Of a stretch of DNA of 64,000 bases, positions 35,626-46,873 are shown in pieces. The stretch covers positions 55,190,338-55,254,337 of the forward strand of contig NC_087064.1 of assembly GCF_963678635.1 (NCBI RefSeq), read 5' to 3'. The notes beneath the pieces were generated by a model. That model made no database searches. It was not told where the DNA came from and worked only from the letters and a program-made list of their open reading frames with translations. The position numbers and the translations under genes are program-made. This DNA is from Symsagittifera roscoffensis. Its lineage: Eukaryota; Xenacoelomorpha; Acoela; Convolutidae. Position 1 is the first letter of the stretch, and each line of letters starts with the position of its first letter.

Positions 35626-37301
35626 CACAAGACGAATTTGATAAATTATCCAAACAGCTAATAAAATATTCATCAGTCTATGCAACATCTAAATTTGATG
35701 TTGGCAAAATCAGTTCATCACTACATCTCCCATTAAAACCTGACGCAGTTTTCAAAAAACAAAGAGCAAGTAAAGTACCAATTCATTTACACGATAAAGT
35801 GAACAGATTACTTGATATTTTAGAACAATACAATATAATCTCACCGGCAAACAAAGAAGAACAACCAAAAGGTAACACATTTATCAACCCTGTTATCATC
35901 CTAGCAAAAGGAGAATCATTAAAAATAGTTCTAGACGCTAGATACCTTAATTCACTAATAGACGAATCAAAATGCAATTGGCCTATTGAACCAATACAAG
36001 TTATTTTAACAAAAATAAACGGAAAATACTTTACAACCGCAGATATGAATAGTGCATATAATCAAATGCCAATAGATGAACAATCGCGACGCTTAACACA
36101 ATTTGTTATTGGAAATCAGCAATATGAATTCAATCGCCTATTCTATGGAATATCCATAGGACCAGCATCATTTTCAGCTTTTATGAGCAAAATTTTTAGA
36201 CCACTAATACTCAAGAAAAACGCAATCACTTATTTAGACGATGTTTTTATGCAATCACAGACAAAAGAAGAAATGCTTAAAGTTTTAGAACATTATCACA
36301 AAATACTTCAGAACGAAAATCTGAAGGCCGCCCCCGATAAATCACACTTCTTTTTAACACGAGTTAAATTCTTAGGACATAATATAGAAAGAAAAACAAT
36401 CACCCCATTAAAATCACGCATTGATGCTATTCAAAAACTCCAACCACCAACAAACAAAAAGAAAATCCAAGAATTCCTTGGAATGTTAAATTTTTTAAGT
36501 AAATATGTCTATAAAATGCAATTATACCTAAGACCATTCTATAATATACTTAGACAACAAAATAATTTTGAATGGAACACAGAACATCAAGCACGATTTG
36601 AAGAAATTAAAAAACTCCTAACTGAACAAATTTCGAATACAATTCCAGATCCAAATCAACCATTCTATGCAATGTGCGATGCTTCGAATTTTGGCATCGG
36701 CGCAGCATTATTACAATCACACAATGGCACAAACAAAATGAATCTTATATCAGCAAATTCTCGATTATTCACTCAAGCAGAGCTACGACTCTCAACTCTA
36801 ATGAGAGAGTGTACAGCTATAATATATACACTAACAGAATATGAATTTCTGATACTTGGATCAAAACATCCAACAGTTCTTTTCACAGATCACAAACCAA
36901 TCATTTTTCTCTTTACACAAAAATCTAATCCAAATCACAGAATTTATAGATTTCAACTAATTCTAATGAAATTCCCAAACTTACATATAGTTTGGACAGC
37001 AGGAAAAAATCTTGCATTACCAGACACATTAAGTCGAAATACACCACCTGAATTACTTACACGTAAAACTACAGTAGAAATACCCAAAAATATAATAATC
37101 TACCTTGCAGAAAACGAAATATCACCCCGACTAGAATGCAAATATGCAGTAAAAACTGACGTTGAACAATCCCAGATAAACAATTTACAACACTTCCCAC
37201 TTTATTTAGATTGCCAAAATAACCACTACGAAGTTGATCTACTTGGAACATCAACTTTCAAACCAATTCCATACTCACAATTATTTAACAAAAAAGAGTA
37301 A
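35598..37301 (+). pseudogene. pol: Reverse transcriptase-RNase H of copy B
   Basis: Continues Pol after the frameshift near 35595. RT: conserved DARYLN and AYNQ motifs, catalytic YLDD at 36231-36242, thumb with FLGH. RNase H: first Asp at 36678-36680 (CDAS context), the ECTA glutamate motif, FTDHKP about 36890. The end at 37299-37301 is a frame loss: the -1 frame is open immediately upstream and downstream and carries on into the integrase. An A6 run at 37290-37295 lies at the switch. I favour a 1-nt indel, but recoding is not excluded, as copy A does not reach this point. Confidence 0.9.
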
Positions 37302-39250
37302 AACAACACCCGCATAAAAAAGACCTTTTTCCATTAATTGAAAAAGAAAACCTAACTGATAAAATAAATTTATCAGGACCACAAACAAACGATTCAAAAT
37401 ACACAATAAATCAAGTATTTGACCTCCATGACCCACTTGATACAATTCCTTTATCTAAATTAGAAATTGCAAACATTTTTCTCCCCCCAACAGATAAAAT
37501 TACAATTAATACTTTGAAACAATATCAAAATCTTGACCCAGTAATTAGACAACTAAAATCATGGCACAAATATAAAACTAAACCCGTCAAGGCAGATACA
37601 ACTATTTTAGGAAATAAAACACTCCTCCGATATTTTCGAAAATTCAATAATACAACAATTAACGAAAACACAGACCTTCTAGAATACAAATTAAATGAAT
37701 CTACAGTTCCCTGTCTCCCTCTAAGTATGATTCTTATAGCTTTTAATATTTCACATACACAAAACATTAAAGGACACTCTGGATCAGAGAAAACATATTC
37801 AAATTTCATACAAAACTTTTATTTTCCAAATGCACCAATTTGGATAAAAGTACTATGCAATGATTGTATAGTATGTCAGCTAAATAAACCTTACCCAAAT
37901 CAAAAACAAATAGCTCAAAATCAAGATTTCAAAGGACAAAGTTTGTACTTTAACCACCGTATTTCATTTGATACAAAAGGACCAATTTCACCCTCATCCG
38001 AAGGAAACTCCTACATTATGGTAATTGTTGACGCATTTTAACATTATGTAGCACTTAACCCAGTACCACATTGTAACGCTTATTACGCTTACACAACACT
38101 CTATGAACACTGGATAGCTAAATTCGGACTACCAGAAATTTTAGTTACAGACAACGGTACAGAATTCATAAATAATGAAATTATCACACTATGTCATTTA
38201 TATAACATCAAACACAAACCACGTACATCTCACGCACCTTGGACAAACGGCTTAGTCGAAGGTATGAACCGTTCACTACAAGAATATCTTAGATGTATCA
38301 TCAATGGAAATGATACAAGATACACCGAATGGTCAGCAGATGTAAAACTATTTCCCTTAGCATATAATTCACAAATCACGACAACTCTAGGAATGTCACC
38401 ATATGAAATGGTTTTTAATCAAAAGCCACGCAAACCGATTATGTTTACAGCAAACTCTCATAAAAATGCACAAAGTTATTGTCAACCGAATAAAGACTCA
38501 ATTTGTTATAATCTACCTCTACATACACACGATGAAGATCATTTTCATCACCCACAAATTCTTAAATTAGCCTCCGGTACACACATCGAATGGATTTTAA
38601 ACAGAGATAAAAAACACAATGAAATTTACCAAAAAGTAACAAAAAAGTTGTTACAAAGACAAAACATTAATGAACAAAGAAATTCACGCTTTACACCAGC
38701 CTCCGATTTAAAAATTGGAACATTTGTTTTAATACCCAATTTTAACACTCAAAAAGGAATTTCTAAAAAATTACAACCCCTTTGTAAAGGACCATACCAA
38801 ATAATTGCCAAACCCACTGATGTCACATATAAAATCACCGACTCAGAACAAAAAGAAATTGTTCAACATCGGAACAACTTATAACCTTATTACCCAAAAG
38901 AATACGCACTACGCGAACTAACTCAATTGTATTCTTTCACAGGTTTAAAAGTTATTCAAAATTATCCACATACGGAAAATAAAACAAAGGAACAACATGA
39001 CATTCACCTCGAAAACCAAAATAAAAAACCAACTACAACAAAAAACAATACAAAAAAGCTAGATCAAAATACACCACAAAAAGAAAGAAAAAATAGAAAA
39101 ATGATAGAAAAAATAATACCTCAAGAACAAATCGACAAATCAGAACATAGAGAGTCATCACGACTTAGAAATCAACCACGTAAAAACTATAAAACATTCA
39201 TTCCACAATCTAAAATATTAAAGAAAGTCGAATTTCAAAAACAGCTTTAA
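37302..39250 (+). pseudogene. pol: Integrase of copy B, two in-frame stops
   Basis: It inserts the element DNA copy into the host genome. The N-terminal zinc domain has the HH pair near 37750-37775 and the C-X2-C pair at 37856-37867. The catalytic triad is Asp at 37970, Asp at 38150 and Glu at 38258, giving D-X35-E spacing. The C-terminal GPY/F-type module (KGPYQ, about 38790) is present, followed by a Lys/Asn-rich tail to 39250. In-frame TAA stops at 38039-38041 and 38882-38884 interrupt an otherwise single frame. The first falls between the two catalytic Asp residues, so no complete integrase can be made without readthrough. Confidence 0.88.
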
Positions 39251-40046
39251 ATTTATATTTAATAATTTTTGCACCTCTGAAATATTTTGAACTTTCTTTT
39301 TTCAAAATAACATGCTGAGAAACACGCAACAATTCTAGTTCATAATTAGCCAATAGGATTCATCCAATCCGTCACCTTCTCTAACTCTAACACAGATCAA
39401 CTAGACGAACGATATTAAACTCCAGGCATATTTATAACTATAACTTTGCGACCTCCAGGTCAAAAATAAGCAAACCATTCCAACTTGACAACTAAAATTA
39501 ATATCACCATAATATCATAACCCTCCCTTATCTAATAAACCAAAGATCAACAATATTTCCCCAACTCAGACCTCAAATACCCCCCGAACAAATATGTTAA
39601 TTTAGCCTAACGTAAAAGAACGACCATTTTAATTAGCCTAAAGTAGAAAAATCTCAAAAATACCCCAGATCATTTGACAAATGAAAATAAAGACAAAGAA
39701 GACCTCCCGATCACCATAAAATTTGCCCCCAACAATTTTTCCCAAAACTCGACCCACTTGTCAAAAAACCAATAAATAATTCGACCACACTTGAAAATTG
39801 CCTCAAACAACAAAAAATATTCGATCGAGAAGCCATTTCTTAAATGCTCTTCTCTCGACCAGTCAACTTAATACTCAACATTTTCATAAACTTTTAACAA
39901 TATTTAAACTTTTATTCATATTTCTTTTTGATACCTTTGAAGCTTTTGTAATAATCTTAATCATTTTTTGCAATATTTTTTTAAATTTTCTATTCCCTAT
40001 TTGAACTATACCTCCAACTTTCAAAAGCTATTGACTATATCCACAG
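39251..40046 (+). other. Non-coding gap between pol and the 3' genes
   Basis: About 0.8 kb with no long ORF, pyrimidine-rich toward its end. It closes with a good splice-acceptor context at 40046. This fits an intron tail for a spliced 3' mRNA. Confidence 0.5.
39798..40004 (+). CDS. Possible 68-aa membrane ORF
   Basis: Short ORF with a strongly hydrophobic C-terminal half. It lies in T-rich sequence just before the proposed splice acceptor, where chance hydrophobic ORFs are expected. There is no second copy in the window to compare. Confidence 0.15.
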   Translation: MPQTTKNIRSRSHFLNALLSTSQLNTQHFHKLLTIFKLLFIFLFDTFEAFVIILIIFCNIFLNFLFPI

Positions 40047-40047
40047 G
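40036..40047 (+). promoter_or_regulatory. Candidate splice acceptor for the 3' (env) mRNA
   Basis: A 'tatatccacag|g' context with AG at 40045-40046, preceded by T-rich tracts, sits 24 nt before the first ATG of the 3' gene block at 40071. Inferred from position and consensus only. Confidence 0.4.
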
Positions 40048-40070
40048 TACGATTCACAAAACTTATCTAA

Positions 40071-41398
40071 ATGATACGAACCATTTTTAGTAGAACAGAT
40101 ATCTTTTTACTATTTGTAATCTTTATATCATTTCTATCATCCCTCATCTTGACAATATGCAAATGTATAAAGAAAGCAATCATCACATTCGCCCTAGCAA
40201 CAATCCTCCTAATTCTTTTTCTAGAAGAATATTATAATAAACATAAATTTTTTCACTAAAAGAATAAATAAAAAACCATCAAAAATTGCTAACCAACAAA
40301 CACTCAGTCAGTCTTCACCGACATCATCCCAAGATAACCCAACACCATCTTCAACTACCCAAAACCCCCAAACATCTACACGAATTTCTTTTCAAGATAA
40401 CCCATATACCTTTGAAGAACGACACGCTCGCTTATCTGAACCACTAGAACCAGTTCAACGACAAGCACCTCTAAGTGAACCAACATATAACTTATACCCA
40501 ACATTACCACAAGAATTAAGTAAAATACGAAACCCTAGTCAAAACCAAAATACAGTAGAAATAAATAGACAAATTATACATCCTCGACGAAACAGAAATT
40601 TTCAAACTCCCCGAGTTCATTTTGATATACCTCAATCCCCATCACAAAGTACACCAGAAAACCCCATTGGTATATTACCAGAAACCCCTACGCTTCTTTC
40701 ACAACGTAGCACCTCAAGCCTACCATCAGATTACTTAGGTTCAACACCAACGTCTGAACAAATACGTGAAAATCCCTTTAACCCTACAAACCAAACATCA
40801 CGACTACCATACTGGACAACACATTCATTCACACAAGGTGAACCAAATTTAATCAATGATCCAATAGATATTTCTACGGATACAACAACATCCTCATCAC
40901 TACCAGAAACATTATCACTACCATCAACGACATCAATAAGCCAGATTTCACCACCACCTTTTAACTTAAATTTCCCAAATAACCTCGACGCGATATCGAG
41001 AACAATCATCAACAAATATTCCTTTAAGACTAGACTGGAATACATTCACAGCACCTCCACCATTATTTGGACAACACCTAGAAAGTAACCGACTCCACAA
41101 CTGGGCACTAAATAGACTACAATATAGACAAGACATTCACGAAGACATTCGTACTCATAACATCCAAATACTCCAACAGAATAGTCTACAATTAAAATTT
41201 GAAATCACGGTTAAATTAAACAACATTACTCAACATCCCTATCCATTAAATCCACCAAATATAACAGCTCAATCCCTACCACCACCATTTATAACAACTG
41301 AAGTAATATACAAATACGACAGATATACCAAAAAGACAATTGGTTACATCACATTTTATAACCCATACTCAGGATTGTCATACACATGTATATTCTAA
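40071..41398 (+). pseudogene. ORF-C: membrane-anchored Pro/Ser/Thr-rich protein, two frameshifts
   Basis: Starts at the ATG at 40071 with two hydrophobic segments (residues about 9-30 and 35-52). The coding frame then shifts near 40250 in a T6 run and again near 40990. Across the joined frames the protein would be about 440 residues: an N-terminal membrane anchor, a long Pro/Ser/Thr/Gln-rich region, and a more globular C-terminal ~130 residues ending at 41396-41398. The last 13 nt overlap the envelope start. No family is recognised. The composition resembles the N-terminus of the ORF at 44001. The extent of the open frames in the right phase argues it was a real gene. Confidence 0.6.
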
Positions 41399-44004
41399 AA
41401 ATTTTAATTTTTCTCCAACTCTTTTTTCTAATAACCTCCAATGAAAACATAAACCCTTCCCCCCGCACAGGACCCCAAGATTTATTAGTAACACATTACG
41501 ATTGTGACGAAAACGAACAAAAAACATTACACAAATATGCAATAAATCAAGTATCACAATGCGAAACAGAACCACAAGCCATAGAAACAACAAATATAAT
41601 AGCGACACTTTATTCAAAAGCCCGAGCAACAACAGTTATAGGATATAAATTCACAGCAACATTTTCCGAAAAGAAAGTACATTGCTCACAAGTCTCAAAT
41701 GGAAATAAAAACCGACTTGACCACGAATCATTCTACCAAAGTAATATCGAACGACTTCTACATCTCAATCCCGAAGATTGTAAAAACGAGTTACTAAGAC
41801 TCAATATCACAAGAAATAAAAACCCAGATAGAAAATTAGTATATTTCCAAGTTTTTGCAGATTCTGTACATCAAGCAGAACTTGAAAGATATCAAGGACA
41901 TATAAAATTAGATGAAAAATACCCATACAACGGCGCACACGGAAGATTAATTTATGATATACACGATAAACACTGGATACCACACATTGGTATAAATGAC
42001 CCATCAAACTGCAAAGCAGACACAAAAAATAAAGGATATCAAGAAATCATGTTTTTCGATTGGAAAATACAACTCGAAAAAATACAACTCTCACGCGATT
42101 TATCAGACAACACAATGATCTATCAAGGAATTAGATTACCTTGTAAAAACGACCAAGGCTATTGTGACCCTACAACACGAACACAAGCAACAATTGTTTG
42201 GTTTCCCGAAGACACATGTACAACATTTCAAGTAGAAAAAATACACGCTCGTATGATAAAATTTCACGAAAAATATTTTATACAATCAATTCCATATGAA
42301 CAAGTCCATCCATCACGAAGACAAAGTTCTAATTTTAGAAACATAGACAATATAGAAAATAAATTGACACGTTTTCAAATATATCAAGAAACAGAACTTG
42401 CATGTAAATACAGAAATCCACTTCACAAAACACAATACTCCGAGATATTAGTTGAATACGAAAAAGGATTCGACATGACCACTGGAAAAGTAAAAATCGA
42501 CCCATACGCCACAAGTCACCCTATAAACGAAGGAACATCATATATACCAGTTGATTTTCAAAAAAGTAAAAATCAACCTGGTGGACATCTAAAGCCCCAT
42601 GACACTAGAAGCACACGTTTACAAGAATTATCACTAATGAATAGTACATATTTCGGTAACATCCACTATGATATTCACCTAGATATGAAATTAGACTACA
42701 CAATTAGCCGAATTTTTCAAGAAATGTCACTATCTGAATTAGAAACACTTCACCAACTATGCGAATTAGAAAGAATACAAATCCTACAATCACTTGCATT
42801 AGCAGTATTAAAAATACCCTACGCAGGATATTTATTATCAGGCAATAGATCAAATTTTTTAGACTATGAAGGAAACATTTTATGGTTTTATACCTGTACC
42901 AAAAAAGTATCACCACTATATGTTTTTGAAGATAAACGATGCTATAAAAGAATCCCTATCTTTTATAAGAATAAAGTACACTTCGTTGACACACTTTCAA
43001 GACGAACCTATTTCTGGGATACCGCAGTCCCATGTGGATCAGAAAATAGCCACAATGTAGTACAACTGAACCCTGATGAAGATAAATATTACCTTCTTAC
43101 TCCATATCCCACATTAATGCAATCACTCAAAAAATTTTCACCTGAAAGCATTAGAGCTATTGTTCGAAACCCAAATATTGACTTACAATCAATTGGAATA
43201 TATTCAAAATCCGATATACAACATCACATTAGAACACAACAATTCCAAGAATTATTAACACAAATGGACACGATACAAAGACAATCAATTGACCAAAACT
43301 TACGCAAACTTGCCGAAACAGCAGGATTTGCAGATATTTATACACAAGACTATAGCGGATATTTTAAAGACATTAAAGACTATATATATCTAAACGGTGA
43401 AAAATACCGACCACAAGATATTTCACCTATAAATATTTTTAGCTTTGTTACACTAAAAAATGAAATTCTCGACTTTCTAGGATGGCCCTACTACATCTTA
43501 GAAAAATTGACTATTTTATACGCAATGTTTAACTTTATAGGATTTCTTTTCTCACTCTTAAAAGGAATCTATAATACATGCGCTATACACACACAAGTAA
43601 ATAGACAAGCAAGTGTAGCACGCATATTATTTGCAGGATTTTTTGGAATTTTTTCATCATCAATAAATAAAATTTTTTTAGATGCACAAATAAAGGAATA
43701 CAACACAAAAATAGCAACAAGACAGAACACATATGACGAAGAACATAACAATGTAGACATTACGCCTACAGCACCACAGTTACCACCCCTACCACATAAC
43801 CATCCATTATCACTAGTCCCACAAAATTTTCGAAATTTAGCAATAACACATACTCCAAATTTCAGACCAACCATATCACAAAGTCCCATTCAACATATAA
43901 TGACACACCATTCACTAGATGAAAATACATATGAACAAATTATAGAACAACCCCATACCACCGCTTTTCAGTCTCAAAATAATAATTTTTTTAGCCCACG
44001 ATGA
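41386..44004 (+). CDS. env: Envelope-like glycoprotein, intact, 872 aa
   Basis: ATG at 41386. Residues 1-20 form a hydrophobic signal peptide. A large Cys-containing ectodomain follows, with N-glycosylation sites of the NIT, NST and NRS type. Hydrophobic membrane segments lie at about residues 707-725 and 746-760, followed by a ~110-residue cytoplasmic tail. The tail contains a PTAP motif (43765-43776, residues 794-797) and a PPLP. The layout is that of a viral fusion or attachment glycoprotein acquired by a retroelement. The source family is not certain: a class III-type glycoprotein is possible but unproven. No clear furin site or fusion peptide could be assigned. It overlaps the previous ORF by 13 nt and the next by 4 nt (ATGA). 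It is the longest undamaged gene in the element. Confidence 0.75.
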   Translation: MYILKILIFLQLFFLITSNENINPSPRTGPQDLLVTHYDCDENEQKTLHKYAINQVSQCETEPQAIETTNIIATLYSKARATTVIGYKFTATFSEKKVHCSQVSNGNKNRLDHESFYQSNIERLLHLNPEDCKNELLRLNITRNKNPDRKLVYFQVFADSVHQAELERYQGHIKLDEKYPYNGAHGRLIYDIHDKHWIPHIGINDPSNCKADTKNKGYQEIMFFDWKIQLEKIQLSRDLSDNTMIYQGIRLPCKNDQGYCDPTTRTQATIVWFPEDTCTTFQVEKIHARMIKFHEKYFIQSIPYEQVHPSRRQSSNFRNIDNIENKLTRFQIYQETELACKYRNPLHKTQYSEILVEYEKGFDMTTGKVKIDPYATSHPINEGTSYIPVDFQKSKNQPGGHLKPHDTRSTRLQELSLMNSTYFGNIHYDIHLDMKLDYTISRIFQEMSLSELETLHQLCELERIQILQSLALAVLKIPYAGYLLSGNRSNFLDYEGNILWFYTCTKKVSPLYVFEDKRCYKRIPIFYKNKVHFVDTLSRRTYFWDTAVPCGSENSHNVVQLNPDEDKYYLLTPYPTLMQSLKKFSPESIRAIVRNPNIDLQSIGIYSKSDIQHHIRTQQFQELLTQMDTIQRQSIDQNLRKLAETAGFADIYTQDYSGYFKDIKDYIYLNGEKYRPQDISPINIFSFVTLKNEILDFLGWPYYILEKLTILYAMFNFIGFLFSLLKGIYNTCAIHTQVNRQASVARILFAGFFGIFSSSINKIFLDAQIKEYNTKIATRQNTYDEEHNNVDITPTAPQLPPLPHNHPLSLVPQNFRNLAITHTPNFRPTISQSPIQHIMTHHSLDENTYEQIIEQPHTTAFQSQNNNFFSPR

Positions 44005-45674
44005 GCCGACAACTTGGATCCCTACACCGCTCAAATTCACACCCAACCAACCTCAACACTCCAATTACAATAATTCCACTTTTTGCTTTCCCGCCACCCG
44101 ATTTCCCAACCAATAATATAACATCAGGCATGAATTCAGACACTAATTCACACATCTCAGTTTTATACTCCATCTCACAACTCAATAACCCAGATATTGA
44201 AACCCCTGACGAATTTGCCGACTCTGAACCATCTCCATCCAATAATTTTCAAACCAATCCCTCAGTTTTTTTAAAACCCCCTTTTCAACCAATCCCACCA
44301 AATAACCCACCCCCATCCATTTCTACACCATCCTATGCTTCACAAGTTACCCCAACCTACTCCTCATTTCATTCAGACCGATCATCCAATTCTCCAGATA
44401 CTCCCCAAATCTCCCAGGAACTAGATAATTTTATCACCCTACAACAACAACCCTTCCACCTTGACACCTCAACTATAAACCAGATTTCATCAATCATAGG
44501 ATCATCAAATCCACCTACCCCTACACCCTCTTCAGCTTATACCGCATCACTAGCACCATCATCCACATCCACCGAATCATCAATTAGCACTAATAGAGCT
44601 TACCGCACTTTCAAAAGAAAATTCCCAAACCATCCATTTCCAACAAAACCAGGAACAGCCCGTGAATATATTAATCATCCAAATCACACTAACACGAAAG
44701 AATTTTTAGCAATCACCTTACCTTCATTTCCACAGTATACTTTGAACACCCCTACAGATACTAACGATACACGTAGCTTTGTAGATGAACAAGTTTTAAT
44801 GCCTACACTTCATTGGACATCATATTATCATTTTACTAACCCCCTTTGCCTACCTTTATCTAATACTCACATCGATATAGAACGAAATCAAGATATGCTA
44901 TATCGACTCACTACACCACTAACACATAGACAATTTACTTACATCGGATATAAAAAATCACTAAAAACATACACTGCACCCCGAGCTAACGAATATACGC
45001 TAGAATATTACGATCATAACATCATCCGAACTAACCAAGACCAATTTTTAGATGATGATCGCTTCGCTAACCCACAAATCACAGAACAATTTTTCATCAA
45101 AACACCATATGTTTTTACACTCAATATATTTGATCGCAAATTCGACCACATCATTTCTGAAGCACTAACCGACGCACAAGCTTACGAAAGTTTTAAAGAA
45201 AAATTTCAATTATTTTCACTAACCTTTCATTTCCTTGCACCACATGAACGAGATTTACACTGCTCACACGACATTATGTTACGCACTAAACAAACCCACA
45301 CATATACATATTACCGCTTTATACAAAATCACTTTGACCTACACACTCCATCAAGACAGCCACACCATCGTTTTCAATTTATTAACTCTAAATACACATC
45401 ACCATTTTTTCTTAACTTCACATATTGCATCAAAGATACTAACCTTCACGGTATTCTTCGCAATTATGATCCCATAACCCAAATGAATATTTTTTGTCCC
45501 ATCACAAAAACCTTCAACGCAGAAGAATCCAGACCCTTCCTTATCCCACATGAATTTGTTCAACCTATAGAAATCCCAATATTAGAATTCATCCACAACA
45601 CTAAATACAACCACAAATTATATAATCTCATCCAAAACACACCTTATGATTTTGCAGTTGGCACGAAGAACTAA
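44001..45674 (+). CDS. ORF-E: 557-aa Pro/Ser-rich protein of unknown function
   Basis: The ATG lies inside the envelope stop (ATGA at 44001-44004). The first ~200 residues are Pro/Ser/Thr/Asn-rich and probably disordered. The rest looks globular, with many aromatic residues and His. No signal peptide, membrane segment or known motif. The stop is at 45672-45674, but the -1 frame is open from just before it to a TAA at 45806-45808, giving ~50 further well-composed residues. The stop may therefore result from a small indel, or the extension may be reached by recoding. A role linked to the envelope is inferred from the overlap only. Confidence 0.55.
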   Translation: MSRQLGSLHRSNSHPTNLNTPITIIPLFAFPPPDFPTNNITSGMNSDTNSHISVLYSISQLNNPDIETPDEFADSEPSPSNNFQTNPSVFLKPPFQPIPPNNPPPSISTPSYASQVTPTYSSFHSDRSSNSPDTPQISQELDNFITLQQQPFHLDTSTINQISSIIGSSNPPTPTPSSAYTASLAPSSTSTESSISTNRAYRTFKRKFPNHPFPTKPGTAREYINHPNHTNTKEFLAITLPSFPQYTLNTPTDTNDTRSFVDEQVLMPTLHWTSYYHFTNPLCLPLSNTHIDIERNQDMLYRLTTPLTHRQFTYIGYKKSLKTYTAPRANEYTLEYYDHNIIRTNQDQFLDDDRFANPQITEQFFIKTPYVFTLNIFDRKFDHIISEALTDAQAYESFKEKFQLFSLTFHFLAPHERDLHCSHDIMLRTKQTHTYTYYRFIQNHFDLHTPSRQPHHRFQFINSKYTSPFFLNFTYCIKDTNLHGILRNYDPITQMNIFCPITKTFNAEESRPFLIPHEFVQPIEIPILEFIHNTKYNHKLYNLIQNTPYDFAVGTKN

Positions 45675-45811
45675 AAACCATTAAAGCACTTCAATTGCTT
45701 TGGCCACTGCTTCAAACTAAAAACATCATTCGCATACTAGCAAAGTTACTAACAAATTCCGACATAATCCACCACATCTTCCCCCACGGTTTTTTCCCCG
45801 ACGACTAACAG

Positions 45812-45898
45812 GTAAGTATAATTTATATATATTCTTAACTAATAAATTTAAAATAAAACACTAACCATTCTTTATCCATGTATCATTTTGATTTTTAG
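45812..45898 (+). other. Candidate 87-nt intron 3' of ORF-E
   Basis: A strong donor CAG|GTAAGT (cut after 45811) and an acceptor 'gatttttag' ending at 45898, with a 'cactaac' branch-like site at about 45859-45865. It follows directly after the TAA at 45806. It could be a 3' UTR intron, or join ORF-E or another exon to downstream sequence. Confidence 0.4.
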
Positions 45899-46873
45899 TC
45901 TTCATCTCACGATCATCTGCAAAATACACGAAAGAAAAATAAAAAATAGAAAACTTCTTCAAATTGTTCAAAACTCTCATAAACTTTTGCACCAGCTAAA
46001 TTAAATAAAATTCATACAAATGTAATAAATTAATTTATAAATTATTTCCCTAAAAGCAGTAATTCTAATAATGATGAAAATTTGTAACTTAATTTTTCCC
46101 CAAAACAAGCAATAAAATTGAAATTCTATGTAGTAAGTTGATAAAACGCAAATGCAGTAGTAACCTTTTGATATTTTCATTCACTCGCACAAGAATTCTA
46201 TCCAAACTCGCACAGCTCGCCCACGAAGAATTGTTTAAATAATGAATTTCAGTTTCAAGCTTTCACACTCAACAACTCTAACACACGATAACAAGTTTCG
46301 AATTTTCCTTTAACCCGGTTGGAAAGGAATTATATACTAAACAAAACTAACCAACGCAGCTTACTAAACACCACAACACATAGAATAACAGCATGACTAA
46401 GAAAAGGAAACCAACGGTACCCAAACCGGATTAACCCAGTTTAAAACTGGATAATTTATTCTTTTGAAGACTATTTTAAAGTCTAAGAAAGAAATAATAA
46501 AACACAAAAAAGTCGAAAGACAAACCCATACCAAAAACAATTTGATTTTTGAAAAAAGGACACAACCAACGAAACATAAGAAAAACCACAATAAACCCAA
46601 CATAAAACGTTATCACATAACAGGACCTCTCACAGAAACCGCACGAAATCATACTCCCACTCCTGGCCTAACCCACCAAGAGAGGACGTCCTGAGCATGC
46701 TCTATAGCCGGCCTAACCCACCGCGCTACATCCACGCTTTGTGACCACACTCCTATTTTTAATAAGAGGTACTCAAGGGTGAGTAACTCTTCAAAATAAC
46801 CGAACTAAAACAAAAAGCTTTTGTGAAAACAACTAACCAAAATCATAATTAAAACACCAAACTAATAAAAATT
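45899..46873 (+). other. 3' untranslated region of copy B, first part
   Basis: AT-rich, no supported sense gene. A 76-codon Lys-rich sense ORF at 46464-46694 has no comparison copy and is not called. Confidence 0.4.

Noticed and set aside
37286-37301. Programmed -1 frameshift between RNase H and integrase at the A6 run
   Set aside because: The phase gives C AAA AAA, not a full slippery heptamer. With other indels in this copy a simple mutation is more likely, and no second copy covers the site.
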